In this document: in pieces, positions 15,856-25,004 of the stretch | Position numbering within the stretch: position 1 is the first letter of the stretch | Layout: every line of letters begins with the position of its first letter | Assembly (NCBI RefSeq): GCF_021869765.1 | Contig: NZ_CP084580.1 | Coordinates: forward strand, 2,294,001 to 2,358,000 | DNA: 64,000 nt | Direction of reading: 5' to 3' | DNA from: Chryseobacterium sp. MEBOG06 | GTDB taxonomy: Bacteria; Bacteroidota; Bacteroidia; Flavobacteriales; Weeksellaceae | Notes under the pieces: model-generated | What the model saw: the letters and a program-made list of their open reading frames with translations, nothing else | Databases searched by the model: none | What the model was told of the DNA's origin: nothing | Made by a program: the position numbers and the translations under genes

Positions 15856-16425
15856 ATGAAATTTTCAAGTGATTTAGTCATTTATGATTTAGAAGGAAGT
15901 TGCAAAACTTTTGGAAAAAATGAAATAAATGAAACTAATATAATAGAAATAGGGGCTGTAAAATTAGACAGGAAAACTTTTGAAATAAAAAGTGAATTGT
16001 CAATTTTAATAAAACCAAAACATTTTCCAATTTTACCTGAGATCACGGACATTACAAACATTACAAATGAAATGGTTGAAAATGAAAAGTATTTCGATGA
16101 AGCTATTCTTCTGTTTTTAGATTGGTACGGAGAAAAAAATAAATCAACTTTAGCGGGTTGGGGATTGTACTACGACTTACCGCTTTTGAGGAAAGAATTT
16201 ACGGAATTTGGATTTGATTACAATAAATATTTTGTTGGAGGAGGTTTTGACATCAGAGCACTGGGTGTTTATTGGCTGGCCAAAAAAAACATCTCTACAT
16301 CCGGAATTTCATTAGAACGAGTTTTAGAAAAAATGAATGTGAAAGAGGACTTTAAATTTCATAGGGCATTAGATGATGCCAAAGCAACAGCATTAATATT
16401 ACAACAAATTCTTAATGAAAAATAA
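15856..16425 (+). CDS. DnaQ-like 3'-5' exonuclease (DEDDh)
   Basis: This 189-residue protein shows the DEDDh exonuclease pattern: Exo I YDLEGSC (D11, E13), IIEIGAVKLD just after, Exo II in the region GWGLYYDLPLLRKEF, and Exo III FHRALDDAKATA (H169, D174). It is a stand-alone exonuclease domain that would remove nucleotides from the 3' end of DNA or RNA. Similar proteins include inhibitor of KinA-type and ExoX-like nucleases. It begins an accessory block and has no operon partner close by (214 bp to the next gene). Its AT-rich coding sequence suggests horizontal acquisition, which is inference. Confidence 0.82.
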   Translation: MKFSSDLVIYDLEGSCKTFGKNEINETNIIEIGAVKLDRKTFEIKSELSILIKPKHFPILPEITDITNITNEMVENEKYFDEAILLFLDWYGEKNKSTLAGWGLYYDLPLLRKEFTEFGFDYNKYFVGGGFDIRALGVYWLAKKNISTSGISLERVLEKMNVKEDFKFHRALDDAKATALILQQILNEK

Positions 16426-16639
16426 TTACCTACTACTAACAAGGGGTTGGCAACAGCAGAAAGAAAGTATATAATTCTCTGTTTGTGCTTCGGCAGATAT
16501 TTGTATTTTAGTAGAACGTTTAGGATTCGGAATGGCTGCCCTCTCTAAGTGTCAAAACGTTATACCCATTTTGGTTGTACTTAATTAAAGAATAAAATGC
16601 AGCCGGCATGATGCTGCTGACAAAAAATATAAAGAACCT

Positions 16640-17101
16640 ATGAGATCTACATTCACAGACCTGCAAAAAGAAGAATATGAAAGCTTAGTCATGAGACTGA
16701 GCAATGCGGGTGCCAAAAATCCGTCCAGTTGGGCTTCCAGCGAAGTTACAGAAGGAATACCACAGTTTGCCAGGTTTCTCATCCTTAAGTCTCTGTTCGA
16801 CATCGCAAAATCTACAGACGACAATATCGCTATGGCCTCTGACTTTGATGATGACGTAGAGGAAAAGTATAACGCTATAAAAGACATCGTTGGAGAGGAA
16901 AAATTATTGAGCCTTCTAACCTCTTACTCTAAAGGTATTATTTACAATGTCATTGGGCTCTTAGATGAAGGAAACCAGGAAGCTGAGCGGGATAAAATAA
17001 GCTGGACACTGATGAAGACCGATGAAAATTATGAAGCTACAGGACAGATGATCCAGGGGCTTCATGAAGATTTTTTAGAATTTGAAGATGAAGTGAAATA
17101 A
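16640..17101 (+). CDS. Hypothetical protein, possible immunity-type
   Basis: This 153-residue soluble, acidic, helical protein has no signal peptide. Recognisable stretches are GAKNPSSWASSEVTEGIPQF and GLHEDFLEFEDEV. I do not recognise a named domain. Its neighbours are an Imm32-like protein and an LRR protein, so it may be an orphan immunity or accessory gene, but that rests on context only. Confidence 0.55.
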   Translation: MRSTFTDLQKEEYESLVMRLSNAGAKNPSSWASSEVTEGIPQFARFLILKSLFDIAKSTDDNIAMASDFDDDVEEKYNAIKDIVGEEKLLSLLTSYSKGIIYNVIGLLDEGNQEAERDKISWTLMKTDENYEATGQMIQGLHEDFLEFEDEVK

Positions 17102-17192
17102 AAAAATCCTATTAGAGTCTTTATAAATAGTTCATACCGGCACAATGTGTACATCTTGGGTTTATGTATGATTTTTTAGAACTACAAAATTG

Positions 17193-17510
17193 ATGACAAT
17201 GGACTGTAAACAGATAAAAGGAAAAGAAATAGAAGGTCATTTGGATGTATTCTTTTCTGATGATAAGGATCAAATATTAATACACGGAAATTCTGAAGGA
17301 TTAAAATCGCTTGCTCAATTATTAATGAAATTAGCAGAACTGGATCAGGAAAAGATAGATAACAATTTTTTACCAAGTGGATCAAGAGAGCATTATGAAT
17401 TAAGACCGAATATTGAATTGTCAAAAAGTTCAATTGAAGTAATTGTTGGAAGACTTGATGCAAGAGGGACTGGAGAATTTTATAGCAGGTATATTCCGAA
17501 AGACAACTGA
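17193..17510 (+). CDS. Imm32-like immunity protein
   Basis: This 105-residue protein starts at ATG 17193 (the frame opens at TTG 17190). Conserved-looking features are ILIHGNSEGLKSLAQLLMKL near the N-terminus, then SREHYELRPNIELSKSS and VIVGRLDARGTGEFY, which match my recollection of the Imm32 family. Imm32 proteins protect against toxins of polymorphic toxin systems. No toxin gene is adjacent, so this is an orphan immunity gene here. Confidence in the family name is moderate. Confidence 0.55.
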   Translation: MTMDCKQIKGKEIEGHLDVFFSDDKDQILIHGNSEGLKSLAQLLMKLAELDQEKIDNNFLPSGSREHYELRPNIELSKSSIEVIVGRLDARGTGEFYSRYIPKDN

Positions 17511-17555
17511 AAAATTATTTTAAACTCATCTATTGTTAGTTTTATTTTAAAAAAT

Positions 17556-19631
17556 ATGAGTGATACTAATACCATTATCAACAGACTGGAGAATGCTCTC
17601 AATATCAAATTAGAAAAAGAAGATAAAAAAAGTGAAAACTCTTTTTATATTTCTGGCAGGTCAAGTTATCTATCTCTTTCAAACATACATTTTGAAAATT
17701 TCTCTGCTCTTGAACCTGTTTTCGAAACACTTGAAAGATTAACATTAATAGAATGCTCAATTACTGATGCCAACGGCTTGCATCTCATGAAGAAGCTGCA
17801 AACTCTCATTCTGAAGAAATGTTCAATTTCCATTGAAGGAACTTTTGATCCGGACATACCTAAAACCGAGACAACTCCCGGTAATTTTCGAAGTATAGAT
17901 TTGGAAGACATGAAGGTTCCACACCCGGGTTTTTTCTTACCTGTTTCTAATCATCTTCATGATGTTACATTCACTAAATGCACGGTATGCAATATTTATG
18001 AGTTAAATCTTTTCCCTACATTATATAGCCTGACCATAGATGATACCAATTTCATTGAGTCAGCAAACGACATTAAATACGAACGAGAGTCCCACGAAAT
18101 ATTCACTTTTTTAACATTTGGGAATATGAAATTGAAGGACTTCGATTTATTTACGTCAATTTCGAATGGCGTAAGTGCTTTAAAGTTATACGATTGTGAA
18201 ATAGAGAGTTTAAAAAGTATTTACCATTTTCCAGATTTAAAAAGCCTTTACTTATATCCTGGTATAAAAATTAATGATCTGAGTATTCCGGATAGTAATG
18301 TAAAACCATTTGAATTACAGGAATGTATCATTGAATCAGGAATATCTTCTTATGATTGGGATAAAGATTCGATAATACCTAATTTTAATACAGAACTTCT
18401 CCTGTCAATCGCTCCATACGTTCGATGTTTAACAGTAGAAGGCTGTACACTTATCAATACACCCCTGATAAAGTATTTTTCGAGATTAAATGAACTATGT
18501 TTTAAGAAATGTTCCATAGATCTGGATGATTATTCATTAATTGCACCCAAAATTCAAAGAATTGATTTTAACGCAACTGAGATCAAAAATCAGGAGTTTT
18601 TCAGATATTTTACAAAATTGGACTATATAAGTTTTTCAGTTGATCGTTTTGAAGGTCGAGATTACCTGGATATTGAAAAACTTTTGTCTCTGAAAGGGAG
18701 TCTTAAAAAAATCATTCTTCTGGATACTGAAGCTATTCTGAAAATTGATCAGATAAAATATTTTACAGCATTAGAAAAACTTGTTATCAAGGCAGAATCT
18801 GTAGAATTTGCACAAGAGATCCTATCTATGAGATCCCTTAAAGATCTGGAACTGAAGATTTATATTGAAGAACAGGAGTCGAAAATTGCCGAGCCCATTA
18901 TTCTGGATTTGCAACATCTGAAAAATGTGGAAAAATTACAGCTATATACCAATGGTGATTTTTATTTTAAAGGAACCGGTCATTTAAAATCTTTAAAAAT
19001 GCTTGTTCTACATGATGATGGTGATCTCGAAAATTTAGCAGTTTTGCCATTACTTAAAAAGTTAATCATAGAGGTAAATACAATTGATAAGCTTCCGCAG
19101 TTAGAGCAGCTGAAAGTACTTGACTTATATAGCAGGGGAGAATACTGTGAAATAAATATACATGATAAATTTCCCAATCTTAAAAAACTTGCCCTAAGGA
19201 CGTCAGAAAAGCAGAAAATAGAAATCACCGGCCTTGAAAAATTAAAAATACTTGTGCTTTCAGGAAGCGATTTTGACAGTATTGTATCTTTAGAAAACCT
19301 TTCCCGTCTTGAAGAATTAGATCTAAGTAATTGTGAACTTTCCATTGTATCTAAGCTGGATAATCTTATCAGTTTAAAAATCTTAAATCTGGAGGAAAAC
19401 CAAATCAAAAACATAGACGGTTTGGAAAATCTAAAGAATCTGGAACGCCTGAATCTATATTACAACCAAATCTCTGATATCAGTATATTGAACAAACTCC
19501 CAAAGCTTCGTGAAGTTAACCTTGCAGGGAACAGAATAAAAAAAGAAGCTGCCGAAAAACAGCTGGACAAACCAGAGACGGCAACTTGGTATGCCAGACC
19601 TTATGCCCCTTTTCGAATAAGTATTGATTAG
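17556..19631 (+). CDS. Leucine-rich repeat protein
   Basis: This 691-residue protein has no signal peptide and is built of leucine-rich repeats throughout. The N-terminal two thirds are irregular; the last third has textbook bacterial repeats such as LKILNLEENQIKNIDGLENL, LERLNLYYNQISDISILNKL and LREVNLAGNRI. Such repeats form a curved protein-binding solenoid. With no export signal it is probably cytoplasmic. It lies 45 bp after the Imm32-like gene, so the two may be co-expressed. The binding partner is unknown. Confidence 0.8.
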   Translation: MSDTNTIINRLENALNIKLEKEDKKSENSFYISGRSSYLSLSNIHFENFSALEPVFETLERLTLIECSITDANGLHLMKKLQTLILKKCSISIEGTFDPDIPKTETTPGNFRSIDLEDMKVPHPGFFLPVSNHLHDVTFTKCTVCNIYELNLFPTLYSLTIDDTNFIESANDIKYERESHEIFTFLTFGNMKLKDFDLFTSISNGVSALKLYDCEIESLKSIYHFPDLKSLYLYPGIKINDLSIPDSNVKPFELQECIIESGISSYDWDKDSIIPNFNTELLLSIAPYVRCLTVEGCTLINTPLIKYFSRLNELCFKKCSIDLDDYSLIAPKIQRIDFNATEIKNQEFFRYFTKLDYISFSVDRFEGRDYLDIEKLLSLKGSLKKIILLDTEAILKIDQIKYFTALEKLVIKAESVEFAQEILSMRSLKDLELKIYIEEQESKIAEPIILDLQHLKNVEKLQLYTNGDFYFKGTGHLKSLKMLVLHDDGDLENLAVLPLLKKLIIEVNTIDKLPQLEQLKVLDLYSRGEYCEINIHDKFPNLKKLALRTSEKQKIEITGLEKLKILVLSGSDFDSIVSLENLSRLEELDLSNCELSIVSKLDNLISLKILNLEENQIKNIDGLENLKNLERLNLYYNQISDISILNKLPKLREVNLAGNRIKKEAAEKQLDKPETATWYARPYAPFRISID

Positions 19632-19736
19632 AAAAACGGAAGCTTACAATATGATCTATAGTTCTTTAAAATTTATTAAATTGAACTGCTGCATCGTTAA
19701 TATATCTGGTAACAAGAAATAAAATTTGCGAAAGAT

Positions 19737-19767
19737 TTTGTTTTTCAATAAATTATACTTACATTTG
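19737..19767 (+). promoter_or_regulatory. Consensus Bacteroidota promoter for the cold-shock gene
   Basis: TTTG (19737-19740) and TACATTTG (19760-19767) are separated by 19 nt, an ideal fit to TTTG-N19-TAnnTTTG. Transcription would start near 19771-19774, giving a leader of about 260 nt before the cold-shock start codon. Long structured leaders are typical of cold-shock mRNAs. Confidence 0.65.
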
Positions 19768-20032
19768 TAAAATAATCAGGCTCCTGCCGATGCTTCTTCT
19801 GAAACTTTTGAGTTTACTCTTTCTTCTCAGTCTTCGCTTTTTCAGCCGCTATTTTTGTCATCAATATATAAGGTAAAGTTCCTTTTTTTCAAATTGAATA
19901 TTTTCAAGACGCTAAAATACCAACTTCATTTTTTGTTTACAGATCGATTAATTGCTTAATGATATCAGTATCATGAAGCAATGGCAAGTGCCTACAAGTT
20001 TTAATAAATACATAATTTTATAATATAATACA
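19768..20032 (+). other. Long 5' leader of the cold-shock mRNA
   Basis: About 260 nt without an open frame lie between the predicted start site and the csp start codon. T/C-rich tracts (around 19800-19870) alternate with A-rich segments that could pair. A temperature-dependent fold is plausible by analogy with cspA leaders but is not demonstrated. Confidence 0.35.
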
Positions 20033-20224
20033 ATGCAACAAGGAACAGTAAAATTCTTTAATGACGCCAAAGGTTTTGGTTTTATTACACCATCAAACGG
20101 AGGTCAGGATGTTTTCGTACATACATCAGGTTTAATTAATGAGATTCGTGAAAACGACACTGTAACATTTGATTTAGAAAACGGTAAAAAAGGCATTAAC
20201 GCAGTTAATGTGCGACTAGCATAA
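20033..20224 (+). CDS. Cold-shock domain protein
   Basis: This 63-residue single cold-shock domain begins MQQGTVKFFNDAKGFGFI. RNP1 is KGFGFI and RNP2 is DVFVH, the aromatic RNA/ssDNA-binding surface of CspA-type chaperones. It melts RNA structure in the cytoplasm at low temperature or during growth transitions. It is monocistronic, with a strong promoter about 265 bp upstream and a clear terminator 37 bp downstream. Confidence 0.95.
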   Translation: MQQGTVKFFNDAKGFGFITPSNGGQDVFVHTSGLINEIRENDTVTFDLENGKKGINAVNVRLA

Positions 20225-20260
20225 ATTAAGTAGAAAGCCTCAGAACTTTCTCAATGTTAA

Positions 20261-20296
20261 AAAAAGCAGATGGCATCTATGTTATCTGCTTTTTTT
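20261..20296 (+). terminator. Terminator of the cold-shock gene
   Basis: AAAAAGCAGAT (20261-20271) pairs with ATCTGCTTTTT (20284-20294), followed by T's. It is a strong intrinsic terminator. Confidence 0.85.
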
Positions 20297-20362
20297 GATC
20301 GATTATCAACGAATAAAGCTGACTCCGCAACCGGGAATTGTATTGAAAAAATAGGTAGTAAA

Positions 20363-20398
20363 GAAATGATTCAAAGAATAGGAGATCGTGATCGTATT
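20363..20398. repeat. Short direct repeat, copy 1 (gene debris)
   Basis: The 21 bp from 20363 (encoding EMIQRIG) recur exactly at 22296-22316, and the next 15 bp are similar (GATCGTGATCGTATT against AATAGTGATTGTATT). Both copies encode ..EMIQRIG(D/N).D.., so this is probably a fragment of the dehydrogenase-like gene whose other remnant lies at 22173. Confidence 0.5.
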
Positions 20399-20411
20399 AA
20401 AAAAGTGCTAA

Positions 20412-20960
20412 TCAATCAGTTTTCTTATTTGTATTCCATTCTTCCTGAAGAACTGCATAAATAACATCATCTACCCAATTGTTTTTCCAGAACAGGCTTT
20501 TCACAAAGTGGCCTTCCTTTCTTAAACCGATTCTTTCCATTAACTTAATAGAATCAGTATTGTCAGGATCAATGGAAGTCATAATTCTGTGTTTCTCTAA
20601 ATCATTAAAAAGAAAATCAATAATACCTGCTAAAGCTTCAGAAGCATACCCTTTACCCTGAAAGGATTTATTTAATGTAATGCCCAATTCTACCTGTAAA
20701 TTTTCAATTCCAAAAAAGTGAATCCCGATATCTCCGATCACTGCTTTGGTATCTTTATGGGTGATCAAAAGCTGATACCAGCTTTCCGGCTGATTAAATT
20801 CCTTTGTGCTTTTTTCAATAAATCGTTCCACATCTTCCAAAGTTTCAGGAATCCAGCTTTGGAATTTATTGGCCTGGCCATCCGAACGATAGTCAAATAG
20901 AGCCTGCTTATCACTGGAGGTAATATCACGTAAAACTAATCTTTCCGTATGAAGCTGCAT
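20412..20960 (-). CDS. GNAT N-acetyltransferase, RimJ/RimL-like
   Basis: This 182-residue acetyltransferase starts MQLHTERLVLRDITSSDKQA, the usual opening of RimJ/RimL-type proteins. The acetyl-CoA pyrophosphate loop is NKSFQGKGYASEAL, followed by the beta5/alpha4 segment ITMTSIDPDNTDSIKLMERIG-like (..DNTDSIKLMERIGLRKEGHF). Such enzymes acetylate N-terminal amino groups or small amines; the substrate cannot be read from sequence. Its 3' end lies close to the debris repeat at 20363. Confidence 0.88.
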   Translation of the reverse strand: MQLHTERLVLRDITSSDKQALFDYRSDGQANKFQSWIPETLEDVERFIEKSTKEFNQPESWYQLLITHKDTKAVIGDIGIHFFGIENLQVELGITLNKSFQGKGYASEALAGIIDFLFNDLEKHRIMTSIDPDNTDSIKLMERIGLRKEGHFVKSLFWKNNWVDDVIYAVLQEEWNTNKKTD

Positions 20961-21089
20961 GATTTTAATGTAATTTCATACAAAAATAGGATTATTCATC
21001 GAACTACAAGCAAATCAATATTTGCATTCCATTATTTATGTTTGCGTAAACGGCATACTTCTATCCAAATAAGCTAAACAAATTTATAG

Positions 21090-21827
21090 CTATTTCACTT
21101 TGAGGTAAGTACCATCTAAACTTGCATTAAATCCAAATTCACAGTCACCCAAATCTCCGGATCCGGCTTTTGTAATCATTAAAAATCCATTATAAAATGT
21201 AACAGGAAATGAACAGGATTTAGTGACCTCAATAACAAACTGATTATTTTTTATGATCCCCTTTCCTGATGCATCTGCAATATTTCTGCCGGGAGCAGAG
21301 GTCACAGAACCAATATTATATGAATACGTATGGTCTTTTATCTTTTTAATATCGATACTTCCCTGATATCCTTTCTCTCCATATTGATAAGTATAGGTTC
21401 CTGCAAAATTATAAGAAGGACCGGGTGAAAATATTTCCGGCTTCGGATTAGCTTTAGCCTGGATGTTAAGCGCCATAGCATAAACAGCGTTGGACTTTGT
21501 GGAAGCCCAGGTTCCTTCTAATTTACCATTTTTTAATACTGCATCAATATTTCCGCTAATATTCCCATTGTTTTCAAATTCATTCAGAAGATATTGATTT
21601 TCAGAACGCAGTACTCCAATGATTTTAATGGCCTTTTTTTCTTTAGTGTTTAAGTATCTGATATTCCCTAAAACAACATTCTTTGAAATGCTTATTGTGA
21701 GCTCTACAGGGATTTTCTTGTTAATAAAACCGCTAAAACTATAATTCCCATCACTATTCTTCTGCTGGGCATGGCAGAAACCTGCAGCAAAGCATATAAT
21801 TAATATTATTCTTTTTAAATAGCTCAT
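21090..21827 (-). CDS. Secreted hypothetical protein
   Basis: This 245-residue protein has an N-terminal signal peptide (MSYLKRIILIICFAAGFCHAQ). The mature part is beta-rich with repeated G-x-(I/W) strand patterns (NISGNIDAVLKNGKLEGTWA, GSIDIKKIKDHTYSYNIG). One Cys pair (KSCSF, GDCEF) could form a disulphide. No catalytic motif or sorting domain is seen. It is likely periplasmic or outer-membrane associated, function unknown. Confidence 0.65.
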   Translation of the reverse strand: MSYLKRIILIICFAAGFCHAQQKNSDGNYSFSGFINKKIPVELTISISKNVVLGNIRYLNTKEKKAIKIIGVLRSENQYLLNEFENNGNISGNIDAVLKNGKLEGTWASTKSNAVYAMALNIQAKANPKPEIFSPGPSYNFAGTYTYQYGEKGYQGSIDIKKIKDHTYSYNIGSVTSAPGRNIADASGKGIIKNNQFVIEVTKSCSFPVTFYNGFLMITKAGSGDLGDCEFGFNASLDGTYLKVK

Positions 21828-22172
21828 ATTAACTGGATTTTAATGATGGAATATTGATGCTTCAAGAAGTTTTCAAATTTTGTACTAAGATATTAAAATA
21901 AACTGTATGGCGGGAAGAGGTTGCAATACTACCAATGCACGAACCCACTATTATGTTTTTGTGGTATACTTATATTATCAAAGATTTGCAGCAATAGAAA
22001 GAGAATAATTTACGCAAATCATCCCCAAATAATCATTGTCTGAAATTAATAGAAATAGATTTAATTTTATGAATCAGAGAAGTCACGAGCACGGAGCTTT
22101 CGCCAGCGGGAGAAGAGCATTTCCCTGGCAAGGTAAGATTTGATTGGCCTATTATTTCGTTATATTTCACGA

Positions 22173-22367
22173 ATGAAGTTTAACCAAATTACAATTATAG
22201 ACGATTGTGGAATTCAGGAGTCTATTGTACAGAGAATATCAGAATTATCGAAATATTCCCTCTCTATATTTAACAATACACCCGTTTCTAATTAGGAAAT
22301 GATTCAAAGAATAGGAAATAGTGATTGTATTCTTCTAAGCTGAGAAACAATTAAGTTAACCCACCTT
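22173..22367 (+). pseudogene. Decayed 5' fragment of a 2-hydroxyacid dehydrogenase-like gene
   Basis: From ATG 22173 the frame reads MKFNQITIIDDCGIQESIVQ and ..SLSIFNNTPVSN, then TAG (22293-22295), EMIQRIGNSDCILLS, then TGA (22341-22343) and ETIKLT. The second stop fits a Trp codon (TGG to TGA) in an 'LLSW.T' motif. The opening resembles the N-terminal domain of D-2-hydroxyacid dehydrogenase-type oxidoreductases, a recalled match. Two nonsense codons and no continuing frame show the gene is dead. Part of it recurs at 20363. Confidence 0.45.
22296..22331. repeat. Short direct repeat, copy 2
   Basis: This is the partner of the repeat at 20363-20398, inside the dehydrogenase-like pseudogene; 21 bp are exact. 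The pair flanks the GNAT and secreted-protein genes. Confidence 0.5.
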
Positions 22368-22925
22368 TCTGATCTTTAGAGCATGACAAAATATACGATT
22401 TAATAATTGTATTCCATCGGTACAGGTCTTAAATGTGCATATTCCATAAAGTGTGCTGCAAAATCACCGCTATTAAAAAAAAAATAAAAAATAATAAAAT
22501 TGTATATAACATTTTGATTACCAGGTGTTAATTTTTATTAAAGGTTATTTAAGCCGCTTTTGCTCAGGATATTTTCTTTTTTAATTAAATATTCTTAAAT
22601 CCTGGCCCATTAGTCAGTCTATTGTTCCGTATAATTCAGAAAGCTAATCATATTTTGAATGCGGGTTAAATTTATTTTAGGTAAATTGTATAATAATTCT
22701 GTTAATTTCTAATTCAATAACGGTTCTTATTTTTAAAATGGTCACAGTTTTGATGTAGAATGAAATAGCATTAAAATTACTAAAACAACTTTTCTAAACA
22801 AGTTAAAAACATTTATCAGATGGACTTTTAATGAGGTAAGTTATGGCGGATCTAATGGTTCAATCTTGGACTTCGTAAGTAGAAAAGAGTCAGTTACAGA
22901 AACAGCTAAATCATAAAATAGAACA

Positions 22926-24935
22926 ATGGAAATTAAAAATTTAATTCAAAAAAGTATTGATACGGTAAGAGTTTTATCGGCCGATGCTGTACAAAAAGCA
23001 AATTCCGGACACCCGGGAACTCCTATGGCCTTAGCGCCATTAGGCCATGTACTGTGGTCGGAAGTTATGCGTTACAATCCTCAAAACCCGGAATGGGCGA
23101 ATCGTGACAGGTTTATTCTTTCCTGCGGCCATGCATGTATGCTTCAGTATAGCTATTTGTATTTAACGGGCTATAAAATCACCCTTAATGATATTGAAAA
23201 CTTCAGACAGTTACACAGCATCACGGCTGGTCATCCTGAATATAGGCTTACTCCCGGAATCGAAGTGACTACAGGCCCGCTGGGACAGGGGTTTGCCAAT
23301 GGAGTAGGAATGGCCATCGCCCAGCAATATATGGCAGAACGTTATAACCGTGCGGATTTTAATATTTTCGACTATAGGATTTATGCAATTTGCAGTGATG
23401 GTGATCTTATGGAAGGTGTGTCTGCTGAAGCAGCATCGCTTGCAGGCCATCTTGGACTGGGAAATATTATTTATTTTTATGACAGCAACCATATTACTAT
23501 TGAGGGAGATACTGATCTTGCTTTTGATGAAGACGTATCCAAAAGATTTGAAGCTTATGGATGGCATGTGCAAAATTTACCGGATATCAATGACCTTGAG
23601 GCATTGTCCAATGCGGTTAAGAATGCTCAGATGGAAACCGGCCGCCCGTCACTGATAAAAGTCCGCAGCCATATTGGCTATGGAAGTCCTAACAAACATG
23701 ATTCTGCTGCTGCACACGGGTCACCTTTAGGAAAAGATGAAGTGCGTTTGGTTAAAGAAAATTTCGGATTTGATCCTGATAAAAATTTCGTTGTTCCGGA
23801 TGATGTTTTAGATTTTTATCATAAAGCAGCGAAAAAATCCGCTAAACATGAAGCTGAATGGAATGAACTGTATGAGCGCTATAAGAACAGACATCCGGAT
23901 CTTGCCAGAGAATACGAGTCTGTCATTTCAGGAAAACTGCCCGAAGGCTGGGAAGATAAACTTCCTGTATTTGAATCTGGTGCGGCCGTCGCGACCCGCA
24001 AGGCTTCAGGTCATACACTGAATGCCATTTCAGAATATTTACCTCAGCTGATTGGCGGTTCAGCGGATCTTTCGCCTTCTACCGATACCGTTCTAAAGGC
24101 TTATCAGTCCTTTTCAGCAAAGCAGAGGGATGGGCGTAATTTCCATTTTGGAATCCGTGAGCATGCCATGGGCTCTGTACTCAACGGAATGGCTCTCAGT
24201 AATTACTTAATTCCATATGGAGCAACATTTTTAATATTTTCAGATTATATGCGCCCGCCGCTAAGGTTGGCAGCCATCATGAAAATACGTCAGATTATGG
24301 TTTTCACCCATGACAGTATCGCGCTAGGTGAAGACGGAACAACCCATCAGCCTGTAGAACAGCTGATCGGATTGCGTACAGTACCCAATATGACCGTAAT
24401 CAGGCCGGCTGATGCCAATGAAACGGCACAGGCCTGGAGAGTTGCTATCGAACATAAAGACGGTCCTGTTGCACTTGCCCTGACACGACAGGAAATTCCG
24501 GTTATTGACCAAAAAAAATATACCAGTGCAAAAAACCTTGAAAAAGGAGCTTACATTCTTTCAGATTCAGAGGGTGAACCGGATATTATTCTTATGGCTA
24601 CCGGGTCAGAAGTTCATTTAATTTTGGAAGCACAGGAGGAGCTGAAGAAAAATAATATAAAAGCCCGTGTGGTAAGTATGCCATGCTGGAATTTATTTGA
24701 TAAACAGTCTGCAGCTTATAAAGAAGAGGTTTTTCCAAAAAATATTCGCAGGAGATTAGCCGTAGAAGCAGGTTCACCAGTCGGCTGGATGAAATACACA
24801 ACTGATGATGGCGAGGTGATCGGAATTGATAAATTCGGAGAATCAGCACCAGCAGAAGAAGTAATGAAAGAATACGGATTTACCGTTGAAAATGTCGTGA
24901 AGAGGGCGACCTCTTTGTATTCGAAAGACAGATAA
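22926..24935 (+). CDS. tkt: Transketolase
   Basis: This 669-residue enzyme is full length for bacterial transketolase. It transfers two-carbon ketol units between sugar phosphates with thiamine diphosphate. Visible motifs are SGHPGTPMALAP, the TPP/Mg site GDGDLMEGVSAEA, the catalytic loop GIREHAMG, and GEDGTTHQPVEQL. It is the first gene of an eight-gene plus-strand run covering both branches of the pentose phosphate pathway. A ~1-kb gene-poor region precedes it. Confidence 0.97.
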   Translation: MEIKNLIQKSIDTVRVLSADAVQKANSGHPGTPMALAPLGHVLWSEVMRYNPQNPEWANRDRFILSCGHACMLQYSYLYLTGYKITLNDIENFRQLHSITAGHPEYRLTPGIEVTTGPLGQGFANGVGMAIAQQYMAERYNRADFNIFDYRIYAICSDGDLMEGVSAEAASLAGHLGLGNIIYFYDSNHITIEGDTDLAFDEDVSKRFEAYGWHVQNLPDINDLEALSNAVKNAQMETGRPSLIKVRSHIGYGSPNKHDSAAAHGSPLGKDEVRLVKENFGFDPDKNFVVPDDVLDFYHKAAKKSAKHEAEWNELYERYKNRHPDLAREYESVISGKLPEGWEDKLPVFESGAAVATRKASGHTLNAISEYLPQLIGGSADLSPSTDTVLKAYQSFSAKQRDGRNFHFGIREHAMGSVLNGMALSNYLIPYGATFLIFSDYMRPPLRLAAIMKIRQIMVFTHDSIALGEDGTTHQPVEQLIGLRTVPNMTVIRPADANETAQAWRVAIEHKDGPVALALTRQEIPVIDQKKYTSAKNLEKGAYILSDSEGEPDIILMATGSEVHLILEAQEELKKNNIKARVVSMPCWNLFDKQSAAYKEEVFPKNIRRRLAVEAGSPVGWMKYTTDDGEVIGIDKFGESAPAEEVMKEYGFTVENVVKRATSLYSKDR

Positions 24936-25004
24936 GTTTTTGTCGAACCTGGTACACTCCCTTTCCAGTTAAAAAAATCATTTCTCAATTAAATAGAAAA
25001 AGGA

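Larger units (their letters stand above)
21828..22925. other. 1.1-kb gene-poor region with pseudogene debris
   Basis: This region contains a decayed reading frame at 22173-22367 and several short open stretches (for example one from 22068 encoding MNQRSHEHGAFASGRRAFPW) that I cannot assign. The last 200 bp should hold the promoter of the pentose phosphate operon, but no consensus promoter is obvious. Confidence 0.4.

Noticed and set aside
18980..19414. 144-codon minus-strand frame inside the LRR gene
   Set aside because: The regular Leu codons of the repeats create an open antisense frame; its Ser/Phe-rich product has no family character.
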